Origin: Pyrinomonadaceae bacterium
Lineage (GTDB): Bacteria > Acidobacteriota > Blastocatellia > Pyrinomonadales > Pyrinomonadaceae
DNA: 54,311 bases
Reading direction: 5' to 3'
Assembly (NCBI GenBank): GCA_014534425.1
Contig: JACVRN010000024.1
Location: 1-54,311, forward strand
The translations under genes and the position numbers were made by a program. Numbering within the stretch: position 1 is the stretch's first letter; the number at the start of each line of letters is the position of its first letter. Positions 1 through 8,526 of the stretch are shown piece after piece. The notes under the pieces were generated by a model. It was given only the letters and a program-made list of their open reading frames with translations, did no database searches and was not told the origin of the DNA.

Positions 1-561
1 ATGTTTGGTTTAGACGGCAAACCCGCGCTCTTCGATGAGCTATTCGAGCAGGCGAATAGCGTCTGGGTCAAGCGCGGCTATATCAGCCAACTCTTCCCTG
101 CGCGCGAGGCGCGTGACAGCACCCTCCTCAAAGCAATCTACATGGCCTCTACGGAGAGTTTGCAAGCGAAGGGATTTAAGCCGCCCGACGAGAATATAAA
201 AAAGAGACAGCCAGTCTCTACCAAGCACGTCTATATCAATTTCGACCCTGGCAGCGCCGAATTGAATGACGAGGCAAAGCGAAGGATAGATGAAGACATA
301 GCCTTCCTGGCTCAAACCAATTCTAATGCCTACATTCGAATAGAGGGCTTTGCAGACCCGGGATTTAATGCGCCCTCTTCATCCCTCGGCCTGGCACGCG
401 CCCAGGCCATAGCCAATTACCTCGTCGAGAAATACAAATGGGACGCGAACCGTTTCATCGTCGCAGGCAACGGCCCGGACAGGCTCCCAAAACCCAACCC
501 CACGGAACCGGGCCACGACACCGACCGCCGAATTGACATCGGAATAGTGCCGCTCAACTAG
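1..561 (+). CDS. OmpA-like C-terminal domain protein (probably 5'-truncated by the window edge)
   Basis: The frame is open from the first base, so the ATG at base 1 may be internal and the gene probably begins upstream. Residues about 75-185 look like an OmpA/MotB peptidoglycan-associating domain: a beta strand HVYINFDPGSAELN, a helix, IRIEGFADPG, a second helix LARAQAIANYLV, and the closing DRRIDIGI motif. In the family this domain binds the diaminopimelate of peptidoglycan in the periplasm. The first 70 residues resemble the tail of a periplasmic solute-binding domain. Substrate-binding/OmpA fusions are known, so such a fusion is my inference. It converges on lon, with a perfect hairpin between the two stop codons. 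Confidence 0.7.
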   Translation: MFGLDGKPALFDELFEQANSVWVKRGYISQLFPAREARDSTLLKAIYMASTESLQAKGFKPPDENIKKRQPVSTKHVYINFDPGSAELNDEAKRRIDEDIAFLAQTNSNAYIRIEGFADPGFNAPSSSLGLARAQAIANYLVEKYKWDANRFIVAGNGPDRLPKPNPTEPGHDTDRRIDIGIVPLN

Positions 562-583
562 GAAAGCTAAGAGCGCCTAATAA

Positions 584-623
584 AACTGTAGGGGCAGAGG
601 ACAAGTCCTCTGCCCCTACAGTT
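584..623. repeat. Perfect 18-bp inverted repeat of the GTAGGGGCAG family between convergent genes
   Basis: Arms at 584-601 and 606-623 are exact reverse complements around a 4-nt CAAG loop. It fills the space between the OmpA-like stop and the lon stop. It could act as a bidirectional transcription end, although no long T-run follows. Related copies lie at 31819-31847 and 45682-45755. Confidence 0.85.
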
Positions 624-626
624 ACT

Positions 627-3116
627 TTATACGCTGCGGACGCGCATGGGTTCGGGTTCGTTGGCGCGGGAGCCGTCGCGGGATTGGTCTGTGGGCGCGG
701 GTGGAGGGGGTGGAGTGGCGACTATGGTTTCCAGGGCGGCGTCTACAACTTCGCTGATGCGGGAGACGGGGACGACCTGGAGTTCACGGCGCACGTCTTC
801 GGGGATGTCTTCGAGGTCTGCTTCGTTGCGTGCGGGCAGGATGATGCGGCGTATGCCTGCGCGGTACGCGGCCAAGACTTTCTCCTTGATACCGCCGACG
901 GGGAAGACCAGACCTGAAAGAGTTATCTCGCCGGTCATGGAGGTGTCCGGGCGCACGCGCCGTCCAGTGTAGAGCGAGGCCAGCGCGGCTGTGATAGTCA
1001 CTCCGGCAGATGGGCCGTCCTTTGGAATAGCGCCTGCGGGGACGTGCAGGTGCACGCCGCAGCCCTTGAACATCTCAGGGTCTATGCCGAACTCCTGCGC
1101 GTGTGACCAGAGGTAGCTGCGAGCGGCGCGTGCAGACTCCTGCATCACTTCTCCGAGTTGTCCTGTGATAGTCAGACCTGAGCCGCCGGGCAAGAGCGTT
1201 GCTTCTATGAAGAGCACCTCGCCGCCCATCTCAGTCCAGGCCATCCCAGTGGCAACGCCCGTCGGCAACTCTTTGCGCGCCTCTTCTGGATAAAAGCGCG
1301 GCGCTCCGAGATAACCTTTGATGTCGCCCTCTTCGACCGTGATGTGCTCAGACTCGCCCTGTGCAATCCTGAGCGCGGCTTTGCGGGCGACGCTGCCTAT
1401 GGTGCGCTCAAGCTGGCGCACTCCGGCCTCGCGCGTGTAACGCGTGGCGATTAGCTGAATCGCTCCGTCCGTGATGTCGAACTGTTCCGGCGTGAGTCCG
1501 TTCTCCGTCACCTGTCGCGGGACAAGATATTGGCGAGCTATGTGAAGCTTCTCCTGGTCGGAGTAGCCCGCGAGCGCTATCACTTCCATGCGGTCACGAA
1601 GCGGCGGCGGAATCGGAGCCAGTTGATTCGCCGTCGCTATGAAGAAGACCTTCGATAAATCAAACGGCAAGTCTATGTAGTGGTCGCGGAACGTGTTGTT
1701 CTGCTGCGGGTCAAGGATTTCAAGCAGCGCCGCCGCAGGGTCTCCCCTGTAATCCGCGCCGAGCTTGTCTATCTCGTCCAGCATCATCACAGGGTTGTTG
1801 ACGCCCGCGCGCCGTATGGATTGAATGATGCGACCCGGCATAGCGCCTATGTAGGTGCGGCGATGCCCGCGCAACTCCGCTTCGTCGCGCACTCCGCCCA
1901 GAGACAGTCGCTCGAATGAACGCCCAAGAGCGCGTGCTATGGAGCGCCCCAAGGAAGTTTTTCCGACTCCCGGCGGGCCTACGAAGCAGAGGATGGGGCT
2001 TTTAGCATCGGGCCTGAGCTTTATCACGGCGAGGAACTCAAGTATGCGCTCCTTTATGTCTTCAAGCCCGTAGTGGTCTTCGTCCAGTACGCGACGCGCT
2101 TCCGCCAGATCGAGCTTGTCCTCGCTGGACTTTCGCCAAGGCAGTTCGAGTATGTATTCCAGGTAAGTGCGTATGACGTGGTAATCGGGCGCGGCCTGCG
2201 GCAGCTTCTCCATGCGCTTGAGTTCGCGCTCGGCCTCTTTGCGAACGTCGTCTGGAAGGTCTGCGGCCTCCAAGCGCTCGCGCATCATCTCTGCGTCGGC
2301 CTGCTCGCCGCCCTCGTCGTCGCCAAGCTCTTTCTGTATGGCCTTCATCTGCTGGCGCAGTATGTAATCGCGCTGCGCCTTGTTCATCTCCGTCTGCGCT
2401 TCCGTCTGAATGCGCGAGCGTATCTGCATTATCTCTATCTCGTGCGCGAGATAACTGTGGGCGAGTTGCAGAAGCTCGTCCGCCGTATCGGCCTCAAGCA
2501 TCTTCTGCTCCTGCTGTACGCCTAAGGTGAGGAGCGAGCCTAAAAAGTATGCCAGGCGAACGGCGTCGTTTGCGCCCAGGACGATAGAGCGAACTTCGGG
2601 CGGAATCTGCGGCATCATCGCCAGAGCCTGCTGTATCAAGCCCTGCACGTTGCGCCTCAAGGCTTCCACCTGATCCGCGTTGATCGTCCTGACCTCAGGA
2701 AGAATCTCCACGCGTGCGCGAAGGAAAGGCTCTTCCTGTAACCATTCGAGAACGCGTACGCGCTCCGTGCCCTGGACTATCATGTTGAGGACATCTTCCG
2801 TACGCATCATGCGCTTAATCATGACGAGCGTGCCTACGCTGTAGAGGTCTGCGGGCCTGGATTCGGCCCCCGCCTCGCTTTCCGTTCGCGCGCTGATGCA
2901 GGCCAGCAGCTTCTCTTCCGTGGCAAGCGCGGCCTCTACAGCAGCGATGGAACGCGTGCGGCCAACCGCCAAAGGCACGACCGTCTCAGGAAAGAGCGTG
3001 GTGTCCTGCAAAGGCAGCACGGCTATCTCGAACGGCGTAGCCTGCCCCGCCTGCGGCTGCGGCTGCTCCGCGCTCCCGCCATCATGACTCTGAATGTCCC
3101 CTCGTTTCTCAACCAT
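627..3116 (-). CDS. lon: Lon ATP-dependent serine protease
   Basis: This cytoplasmic AAA+ protease degrades misfolded and short-lived regulatory proteins. At 829 aa it is close to the usual family size. The order is an N-terminal substrate-binding LAN domain (about 28-230), a coiled middle segment, the AAA+ module with Walker A GPPGVGKTS near residue 380 and Walker B MMLDEIDKLG, and the protease domain. The catalytic Ser lies in KDGPSAGVT near residue 700 and the catalytic Lys in GGIKEKV near 743, giving the typical Lon Ser-Lys dyad spacing. The C-terminus carries a Pro-rich tail (TPPPPPAPT). No clear Shine-Dalgarno precedes the ATG. Hsp20 and a CBS protein follow the same strand just upstream, which suggests a stress-response group. 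Confidence 0.97.
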   Translation of the reverse strand: MVEKRGDIQSHDGGSAEQPQPQAGQATPFEIAVLPLQDTTLFPETVVPLAVGRTRSIAAVEAALATEEKLLACISARTESEAGAESRPADLYSVGTLVMIKRMMRTEDVLNMIVQGTERVRVLEWLQEEPFLRARVEILPEVRTINADQVEALRRNVQGLIQQALAMMPQIPPEVRSIVLGANDAVRLAYFLGSLLTLGVQQEQKMLEADTADELLQLAHSYLAHEIEIMQIRSRIQTEAQTEMNKAQRDYILRQQMKAIQKELGDDEGGEQADAEMMRERLEAADLPDDVRKEAERELKRMEKLPQAAPDYHVIRTYLEYILELPWRKSSEDKLDLAEARRVLDEDHYGLEDIKERILEFLAVIKLRPDAKSPILCFVGPPGVGKTSLGRSIARALGRSFERLSLGGVRDEAELRGHRRTYIGAMPGRIIQSIRRAGVNNPVMMLDEIDKLGADYRGDPAAALLEILDPQQNNTFRDHYIDLPFDLSKVFFIATANQLAPIPPPLRDRMEVIALAGYSDQEKLHIARQYLVPRQVTENGLTPEQFDITDGAIQLIATRYTREAGVRQLERTIGSVARKAALRIAQGESEHITVEEGDIKGYLGAPRFYPEEARKELPTGVATGMAWTEMGGEVLFIEATLLPGGSGLTITGQLGEVMQESARAARSYLWSHAQEFGIDPEMFKGCGVHLHVPAGAIPKDGPSAGVTITAALASLYTGRRVRPDTSMTGEITLSGLVFPVGGIKEKVLAAYRAGIRRIILPARNEADLEDIPEDVRRELQVVPVSRISEVVDAALETIVATPPPPPAPTDQSRDGSRANEPEPMRVRSV

Positions 3117-3134
3117 AAAATTTTGGAGTGAATC

Positions 3135-3200
3135 AGTGAATAGTAAATGGTAAATGGAAAGACGGGTTAGTCTATTTACAATTTACCATTTGCTATTAAC
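3135..3200. repeat. Intergenic hairpin built from AAATGGT-type words
   Basis: The left arm (about 3135-3157) carries AATAGTAAATGGTAAATGG and the right arm (about 3176-3200) its imperfect complement. The right arm overlaps the stop codon of the Hsp20 gene. Each arm is a short tandem of 7-base words. A related word set is used at 20876-20930. Confidence 0.75.
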
Positions 3201-3585
3201 TCGTCTCCTTCTCCTCACAATTTTCTTCGCTCTTGAGATGAAGTATGAGCAGGCCGTCGCGGTAATCACGAAAGAGGGCAGCGCCTTCTATAGAGCATGG
3301 AAAGCGCAAGGTGCGCTCGAAGCGGCTGTAGGTGATTTCAAGTTGCTGGTAAGAGACGCCTTCGCCGTAGAAGGTGTCGCGGCGACAACCACTGACGCGA
3401 AGCTCCGCGCCCGAAATCTCTATCTCCAGATCGTCCGGGCTGATGCCCGCCAAATCCAGCTTGATTATCCAGCCGTCCTGAGTCCTGTACACGTCCGCCG
3501 CAGGTCGCCACAAACGCCCCTTGATAGGCCGCTTGCCGCGCCCCATAGGCATCAACAGAAAATAACGCTCAACCGATTCAGCCAT
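3196..3585 (-). CDS. Small heat-shock protein (Hsp20/alpha-crystallin family)
   Basis: A 129-aa protein with an alpha-crystallin domain at about residues 25-120, including DVYRTQDGWIIKLDLAGISPDD, a beta-rich core (LEIEISGAELRVSG) and an ITYSRFERTLRFP segment typical of the family. Family members are ATP-independent holdases that bind unfolding proteins in the cytoplasm. The frame can be extended to a TTG at 3609, but that extension lies inside an intergenic repeat, so I prefer the ATG at 3585 (MAESVERYF). The C-terminus is short and acidic and lacks the usual I-X-I anchor. It lies upstream of lon on the same strand. Confidence 0.9.
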   Translation of the reverse strand: MAESVERYFLLMPMGRGKRPIKGRLWRPAADVYRTQDGWIIKLDLAGISPDDLEIEISGAELRVSGCRRDTFYGEGVSYQQLEITYSRFERTLRFPCSIEGAALFRDYRDGLLILHLKSEENCEEKETS

Positions 3586-3590
3586 AAGAA

Positions 3591-3664
3591 AGCCATCAGC
3601 GCTCAGCAATCAGCAGTCAGCCAGCAGGTAAAAGCCTGAAGCTGACGGCTGATTACTGACTGCT
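3591..3664. repeat. Intergenic hairpin built from CAGCAATCAG-type words
   Basis: The left arm (3591-3620) contains AGCGCTCAGCAATCAGCAGT and the right arm (3642-3664) is close to its reverse complement. It fills the space between the CBS gene stop and the Hsp20 start. The same word family recurs at 19478-19606. Confidence 0.75.
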
Positions 3665-3665
3665 C

Positions 3666-4535
3666 TTAACCGAAAATTTTGCTCCAGAAAGAGGAGCCGC
3701 TTGAAATCTCTTCGAGGGCGTCGGCCAATTCTTGATCCTCTTCGGTTTCAAGCGCCACGTCGGCCATAGAGATGATGCCGCGCAGGTTTCCCTGGTCGTC
3801 CACGACGGGGATGCGCCGCACCTGCTTGTCGCCCATAGTCCGTATAGCGTCAATCACACGGTCGTTCGGATGCGCCGAGTGAATGTCGTCGGTCATAATC
3901 TCTTCCGCGCGGACTTCGCGCGTGTCGCGCCCTTCGGCCACGGCGCGAATTGCTATGTCTCGGTCTGTGATGAGACCTACGAGGCGACCGTTGCTGCGAA
4001 GGCGATTGTTGATGCGCGGAGTGTCTTCGGGCTTCGCGTCGCTTGCCAGAAGGGGCGTGTCCTGCCGCTCTACGACCGGAATGACGCCTGTGTCCTCGTC
4101 GCGCATCATCTGCGCCACTTCCTGCAAAGTCGTGTCGCGTGTTGCGACCGTCACGTCGCGCGTCATGATGTCGCGGCAGCGAACATGCGAGCGGGTCGCT
4201 CTGCGGCCACGACGCCCGCGCACGCCTTCATAGGGGCGGCGCTCGTCGTAGCGCTCGTCCCTGTAATAGCCGCGCCCTTCGCCGTAATAGCCTCCGCCGT
4301 AGCGGCCAGAGTCCTCTTCGTAATCGTCCCGCGTGCCGTAGCGGCCAAAGTCCTCTCGACCGTAGCCGTAATCGCGCCCCAGTCCAGCGCCTCCTCCGGC
4401 GCGCGAGGCTCTTCCTCCCCTGTAGTCGTCGTAATCATCGCGTGCGTAGCCGCCGCGCCCTTCGCCGCCGTTGCCGCGCCTGTCGCGCGTGCCGCCCCCA
4501 TAGCCTCTATCATCGTCGTCATAATACCTGGACAT
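3666..4535 (-). CDS. Two-CBS-domain protein with a long Arg/Gly/Tyr/Asp-rich disordered head
   Basis: Residues 1 to about 115 are low complexity, almost only R, G, Y, D and E, with many RGG, GYG and DDY patches. Two CBS modules follow: about 120-205 (CRDIMTRDVTVATRDTT, VGLITDRDIAIRAV) and about 213-270 (EEIMTDDIHSAHPND, RRIPVVDDQGNLRGIISMADVAL). Paired CBS domains usually bind adenine nucleotides and act as energy or redox sensors. The RGG/Y head resembles sequences that bind RNA or form condensates; that role is inference. The protein ends in FWSKIFG. It is probably transcribed toward Hsp20 and lon, which suggests a stress role. Confidence 0.88.
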   Translation of the reverse strand: MSRYYDDDDRGYGGGTRDRRGNGGEGRGGYARDDYDDYRGGRASRAGGGAGLGRDYGYGREDFGRYGTRDDYEEDSGRYGGGYYGEGRGYYRDERYDERRPYEGVRGRRGRRATRSHVRCRDIMTRDVTVATRDTTLQEVAQMMRDEDTGVIPVVERQDTPLLASDAKPEDTPRINNRLRSNGRLVGLITDRDIAIRAVAEGRDTREVRAEEIMTDDIHSAHPNDRVIDAIRTMGDKQVRRIPVVDDQGNLRGIISMADVALETEEDQELADALEEISSGSSFWSKIFG

Positions 4536-4713
4536 AGTCTTCCTCCCGTCGAATTAATCGAAACACCTGAAGGGTCGCGCGCCGCCCGCTCTCTGAAAGA
4601 GACACGTACGCCCTCTCTGCCGGGAACGCGACCTCAACCGCTCATCTCTGCCGTCTCAGGGGAACTTGATGAAGAGATTATACATTAGAATGGCTGCCGG
4701 GTGTCAGTGCCAG

Positions 4714-4834
4714 AGGAAATTCAAAGAGGATGGACAGGATAAAAAATTGATTCATTGGTTCATCGGTTCATTGATTCAATGAAGAAATCAATCAATGAAT
4801 CAATTTTTTATCCTGTCCATCCTGTTAATTTCCT
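4714..4834. repeat. Long inverted repeat: GGATGGACAGGAT arms with an ATTGATTCATTG core
   Basis: Arms of about 43 nt (4714-4757 and 4793-4834) pair almost throughout. Both carry GGATGGACAGGATAAAAAA followed by TTGATTCATTG. The loop carries more GGTTCATCGGTTCATT words. Relatives lie at 8410-8526, 35358-35441, 37191-37280 and 53782-53846. Spurious reading frames start inside it, including an apparent N-terminal extension of the Rieske gene. Confidence 0.85.
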
Positions 4835-4875
4835 GCTTGAGTCTTGGGACTTTTACACGTTACGATGCGGGGCTG

Positions 4876-5223
4876 ATGCAGCCATCCAGATTCGGAAATT
4901 TCAAGCGGCCCAGGAAGCAGGGGCAGAAGATAACGGTCGGTCGCGCGGAAGACGTGCCCGCAGGCCGTGGCGCGACCGTGGAGCTTCTGGACGGGACGGA
5001 GCTTGCGCTCTACAACGTGGACGGCGAGTGGTTCGCCACGGAAAATTTCTGCCCGCACAAGGGAGCGCCGCTTGCGGACGGCCATCTGTGCGGCTCGGTG
5101 GTCGAGTGCGACTGGCACGGCTGGCGCTTCGACCTGCGAACAGGCCAGTGCCTCTCCAACGCCAGCCGGATTGAGACCTACGAAGTAGTGATAGAAGACG
5201 GCCTGATAAAGATTATAGTTTAA
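4876..5223 (+). CDS. Rieske [2Fe-2S] ferredoxin-like protein
   Basis: A 115-aa soluble Rieske domain. The cluster ligands are visible as C-P-H in ENFCPHKGAPL and C-x2-H in CDWHGWRF, the standard Cys/His pairs of a [2Fe-2S] Rieske centre. Small stand-alone members act as electron carriers or as subunits of oxygenase and nitrite-reductase-like systems. The frame is open back to 4795, but that part encodes the intergenic repeat, so the ATG at 4876 (MQPSRFGN) is the better start. Its stop lies 17 bases from the stop of a convergent ferredoxin gene. A shared redox partner is possible but not shown. Confidence 0.88.
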   Translation: MQPSRFGNFKRPRKQGQKITVGRAEDVPAGRGATVELLDGTELALYNVDGEWFATENFCPHKGAPLADGHLCGSVVECDWHGWRFDLRTGQCLSNASRIETYEVVIEDGLIKIIV

Positions 5224-5240
5224 GACCGCAGAGAAGAGAT

Positions 5241-5471
5241 TCAACCGTCGTTGCCTATGGCTTCGACAGGGCACGAGGCAAGGGCTTCTTCGCAGAGTAT
5301 GCGCTCTTCTTCCGTCTCCGGCTGCTTGCACACGAAGGAGTAGCCCTTCTCGTCCGAGCGCGCGAAGTTGTCAGGCGCAGTATCACGGCACACGTCGCAA
5401 TCAATGCAGGTAGTGTCCACGTAATACGCGCCCGGCTCGTTCTCTTCCACGCGCTCCTTCGGATCAGCCAA
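5241..5471 (-). CDS. Small [4Fe-4S]/[3Fe-4S] ferredoxin
   Basis: A 76-aa acidic ferredoxin. Cysteines occur as CIDCDVC at residues 22-28 with a later CPVEAI near residue 67, which fits a single-cluster bacterial ferredoxin of the Fer4 type. A further Cys in FVCKQP and one in ILCEE may form a disulfide. The start is TTG at 5471, after a purine-rich GAGGAAG; a GTG seven codons in (MEENEPG) is an alternative. It lies 40 bp downstream of fumC on the same strand and may be co-transcribed with it. Confidence 0.85.
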   Translation of the reverse strand: MADPKERVEENEPGAYYVDTTCIDCDVCRDTAPDNFARSDEKGYSFVCKQPETEEERILCEEALASCPVEAIGNDG

Positions 5472-5511
5472 CTCTTCCTCTCTCCCGAATTCTGAGTCCC
5501 GACTCCTGCTT

Positions 5512-6951
5512 TTACGGATGCGTCATCTCTTCGGGCTTGATGTACTGGTCGAACTGTTCGCCCGTGAGCAATCCCAGTTCAATCGCGGACTCGCGCAAAG
5601 ATATGCCCTTCTTGTGCGCGTTCTTGGCTATCTTCGCGGCGTTGTCATAGCCTATGTGAGGATTCAACGCCGTCACCAGCATGAGAGAGTTTTTCAGATG
5701 CTCTTCTATACGCGCACGGTTAAGCTCTATGCCGCTTACGCAATGCTCCACAAAGCCGTGGCACGCGTCCTTCAGCAGCCTTATCGAGTTGAGCAGGTTG
5801 TGAATCATCACGGGGTTGAAGACGTTCAACTCGAAGTTGCCCTGCGAGCCTGCGAAGCCAATCGCGGCGTCATTCCCCATCACCTGCACCGCCACCATAG
5901 TCATGGCCTCGCTCTGCGTGGGATTCACCTTGCCGGGCATGATGGAAGAACCTGGCTCGTTCTCAGGAAGTATTAGTTCGCCGAATCCGGCGCGCGGCCC
6001 CGAAGCCAGCCACCTCACGTCGTTGGCAATCTTCATCAAGGATGCGGCCAGCGTCTTCAAAGCGCCGCTCGCAAAGACCATCTCGTCGTGCGCCGAAAGA
6101 GCCGCGAACTTGTTCGGATGCGACTTGAAAGGCAGGCCCGTCAACTCCGCAATCCTGCGCGCCGCGCGCTCCGCAAATTCAGGATGAGAATTCAGCCCCG
6201 TCCCCACAGCCGTCCCGCCAATCGCAAGATCATAAAGCCCAGGCAAGACCTGTCTCAATCTCTCCACGTCCCTGTCAAGCAGGCTGGCCCAACCGCCCAT
6301 CTCCTGCCCCACCGTCAAAGGCGTGGCGTCCTGCAAGTGAGTGCGCCCAATCTTCACCACGTCCTTAAACTCTTCGGCCTTGACTTGGATAGCATCCCTC
6401 AGACGCTCAACCTCCGGTATGAGCTTGTTCATCTCTTCCGCAGCAGCGATGTGCATAGCCGTAGGGAAAGTGTCGTTCGAAGACTGAGACATATTCACAT
6501 CGTCATTCGGATGCACAGGCTTCTTGCTCCCCATCACCCCGCCCGCAATCTCAATCGCGCGGTTCGAGATGACTTCGTTCGCATTCATGTTCGTCTGCGT
6601 CCCACTCCCCGTCTGCCACACCCTCAAAGGAAAATGCTCGTCCAACTTCCCCTCAATCACCTCGTCCGCCGCCTGAACAATAAGCCTAGCCTTCTCGCCC
6701 GACAGCTTCCCCAACTCCTCATTCACTAGCGCCGCAGCCTTCTTCAAGATGCCCAAAGCCCTAATCATCTCCCTCGGCATCACGTCGAACCCAATATCAA
6801 AGTGCATCAGACTGCGCTCCGTCTGCGCCCCCCAATACCTATCCGACGGCACCTGAATACTACCCATAGAATCCGACTCCAACCTCATCTCCAACGTCTC
6901 ATCATCCTGCTTATTGCCGACTGCCTTCTTCATCTGCGCCATCTCGACCAC
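5512..6951 (-). CDS. fumC: Class II fumarate hydratase
   Basis: Catalyses reversible hydration of fumarate to L-malate in the TCA cycle, in the cytoplasm. The class II signature [16 protein letters not shown] is present, as are [13 protein letters not shown] and [14 protein letters not shown], which supply the tetrameric active site. The 479-aa length is slightly above the usual 460-467 because of an N-terminal stretch with several possible starts. A GTG at 6951 and an ATG at 6942 both follow AAAGGATG. Conservation begins at [18 protein letters not shown]. The small ferredoxin follows 40 bp downstream. Confidence 0.96.
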   Translation of the reverse strand: MVEMAQMKKAVGNKQDDETLEMRLESDSMGSIQVPSDRYWGAQTERSLMHFDIGFDVMPREMIRALGILKKAAALVNEELGKLSGEKARLIVQAADEVIEGKLDEHFPLRVWQTGSGTQTNMNANEVISNRAIEIAGGVMGSKKPVHPNDDVNMSQSSNDTFPTAMHIAAAEEMNKLIPEVERLRDAIQVKAEEFKDVVKIGRTHLQDATPLTVGQEMGGWASLLDRDVERLRQVLPGLYDLAIGGTAVGTGLNSHPEFAERAARRIAELTGLPFKSHPNKFAALSAHDEMVFASGALKTLAASLMKIANDVRWLASGPRAGFGELILPENEPGSSIMPGKVNPTQSEAMTMVAVQVMGNDAAIGFAGSQGNFELNVFNPVMIHNLLNSIRLLKDACHGFVEHCVSGIELNRARIEEHLKNSLMLVTALNPHIGYDNAAKIAKNAHKKGISLRESAIELGLLTGEQFDQYIKPEEMTHP

Positions 6952-7047
6952 TCATCCTTTACCAGTATTAAGCAACAGCCAGAGTTTCAAAGCCTTCTCT
7001 CAAACACCATAATTGTACACCACACCCAACCCGCCACAGTAATCCCC

Positions 7048-7317
7048 CTACGATTCACCCCTTATCCTCTTTAAGCTACGACGCGCGATATTCGCGTCGG
7101 GCGACTTGAGCCGCTCCAATATACTCAAAGCCTCACTCACCAACCGCTCAGCTTCCGCCAAATCCCCCTGCTCTTACGCAATCCTGCCCAACTGGTGCAG
7201 CGTGATAGCGATACCGCTCTGATCACCCAGATGCTTTCTTAGCTCGTCTCTAAGCTGTTCGTCTTCGCGGGCGTAGGAGTAGAAGACTTCTATGGATTGG
7301 GGCGGCTGAGGTTCCAC
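7048..7317 (-). pseudogene. Fossil of a TIR-domain/TPR protein, internally deleted and with an in-frame stop
   Basis: On the minus strand a GTG at 7317 follows AAAGGAG and reads VEPQPPQSIEVFYSYARED, then EQLRDELRKHL. This is the first strand and helix of a TIR domain. The frame then jumps directly into GDQSGIAITLHQLGRIA, a tetratricopeptide repeat, meets TAA at 7174-7176, and continues as EQGDLAEAERLVSEALSILE to a TAG at 7048. The missing middle (rest of the TIR and probably an NTPase or further TPRs) points to an internal deletion followed by a nonsense change. TIR-TPR proteins often serve in NAD-depleting defence or signalling. The rest of 6952-7453 shows no other gene. Confidence 0.75.
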
Positions 7318-7453
7318 TGCGACGGCAAACTCCTTTCTGAAGTTGCAGGGAAATATAACATAAGGCTGAGGAAGCGTAGAGGTGAGGAAAGCAAGACTCG
7401 TACTTGAAGCTTATCCTGCTTCAAGTACGAGCCGTTGATGTGTCTATAAGGCT

Positions 7454-8305
7454 TCAGAGGTTGCGGGCGTTGAAGGTGTCGCCTTGTCTTATATCTCCGG
7501 TCTCTAGACCTTTGCGGAACCAGCGTACGCGTTGTTCGGAGGTGCCGTGGGTGAAGGAGTCCGGGACGACGTAGCCCTGGGACTCTTTTTGTAGGCGGTC
7601 GTCGCCTATGGCTGTGGCGGCGCGCAGCGCTTCTTCTACGTCGCCTACTTCCAGCAAGCCTTTCTTCTGCGCGTAGTAGGCCCAGACGCCCGCGTAGAAG
7701 TCTGCCTGAAGCTCAAGGCGCACGGAGAGTTGGTTCATCTCGCGTTCGCTCAAGCGGCCTCGCATGGCGTCTACTTTGTCGGACGTGCCTAGAAGCTTCT
7801 GGACGTGGTGGCCTACTTCGTGCGCTATGACGTAGGCTTGCGCGAAGTCGCCGGGCGCGCGGAAGCGGTTCTGTAGCTCTCTGAAAAATGAGAGGTCAAG
7901 ATAGACCCTCTGGTCGCCCGGACAGTAGAAGGGGCCTACGGCTGAACTGGCAGCGCCGCAGGCGGAGTCGACCTGGTCTGTAAAGAGCCTGAGCTTTGGC
8001 TCAACGTATTGACGCCCTTCGCGGCGGAAGATGTCAGTCCACACGTCTTCCGTGCTGGCTAGCACAACGGAGCTAAATTTTTTGAGTTCTTCCTCTTCAG
8101 GATTGACGGGTCTTGAGCCTTGAGTGGCGGGAGCAGGAGCGCCGCCGCCCTGAATCTGGTTGAGAATCTGGCGCGGGTCTGCGCCGAACAGGAGCGCCAG
8201 GGCGAGTACGACGATCGTGCCTAAGCCACCTCCGACGGCCAACCCACGGCGCGAACCTCTCACGTCCTCAACGTTTGAACTCTCTCGCTCGCCTCTCCAA
8301 CGCAT
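7454..8305 (-). CDS. Membrane-anchored neutral zinc metallopeptidase (YpfJ-type)
   Basis: A 283-aa protein of the putative neutral zinc metallopeptidase family. Residues 20-42 form one membrane segment (GLAVGGGLGTIVVLALALLF), followed by a Gly/Ala/Pro-rich linker and a periplasmic catalytic domain. The zinc motif HEVGHH is present (YVIAHEVGHHVQKLLG), with FYCPGDQRVYLDLSFF and the ELQADFYAGVWA helix that supplies the third ligand region. The ATG follows a strong AAGGAGG. Function in the family is not established. It lies downstream of the TIR-TPR fossil's promoter side, with no visible functional link. Confidence 0.93.
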   Translation of the reverse strand: MRWRGERESSNVEDVRGSRRGLAVGGGLGTIVVLALALLFGADPRQILNQIQGGGAPAPATQGSRPVNPEEEELKKFSSVVLASTEDVWTDIFRREGRQYVEPKLRLFTDQVDSACGAASSAVGPFYCPGDQRVYLDLSFFRELQNRFRAPGDFAQAYVIAHEVGHHVQKLLGTSDKVDAMRGRLSEREMNQLSVRLELQADFYAGVWAYYAQKKGLLEVGDVEEALRAATAIGDDRLQKESQGYVVPDSFTHGTSEQRVRWFRKGLETGDIRQGDTFNARNL

Positions 8306-8409
8306 GGCTTTGGGCCTCCTTCAAGAACTTGCGAATCAGCCGCCAATATTAACTTAAAAGTTTTTTCTATAATGTCACATAAGCAATAAGAACTTCGCCT
8401 GAGAGAGAA

Positions 8410-8526
8410 GAAATTAACAGGATGGACAGGATAAGAAGAAATTGATTCATTGATTGATTTCTTCATTGAATCAATGAACCGATGAACCAATGATTAAATT
8501 TTTTATCCTCTCCATCCTGTTTGATT
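8410..8526. repeat. GGATGGACAGGAT/ATTGATTCATTG inverted repeat next to cstA
   Basis: The left arm (8410-8451) and right arm (8487-8526) pair imperfectly; both carry the TCC-ATCCTGTT/AACAGGATGGA ends and an ATTGATTCATTG-like core. The right arm overlaps the cstA stop codon. Same family as 4714-4834. Confidence 0.8.

Noticed and set aside
4795-4875. N-terminal membrane-like extension of the Rieske protein
   Set aside because: These codons translate the intergenic inverted repeat; the same peptide-like phrase arises from another repeat copy near 8490.
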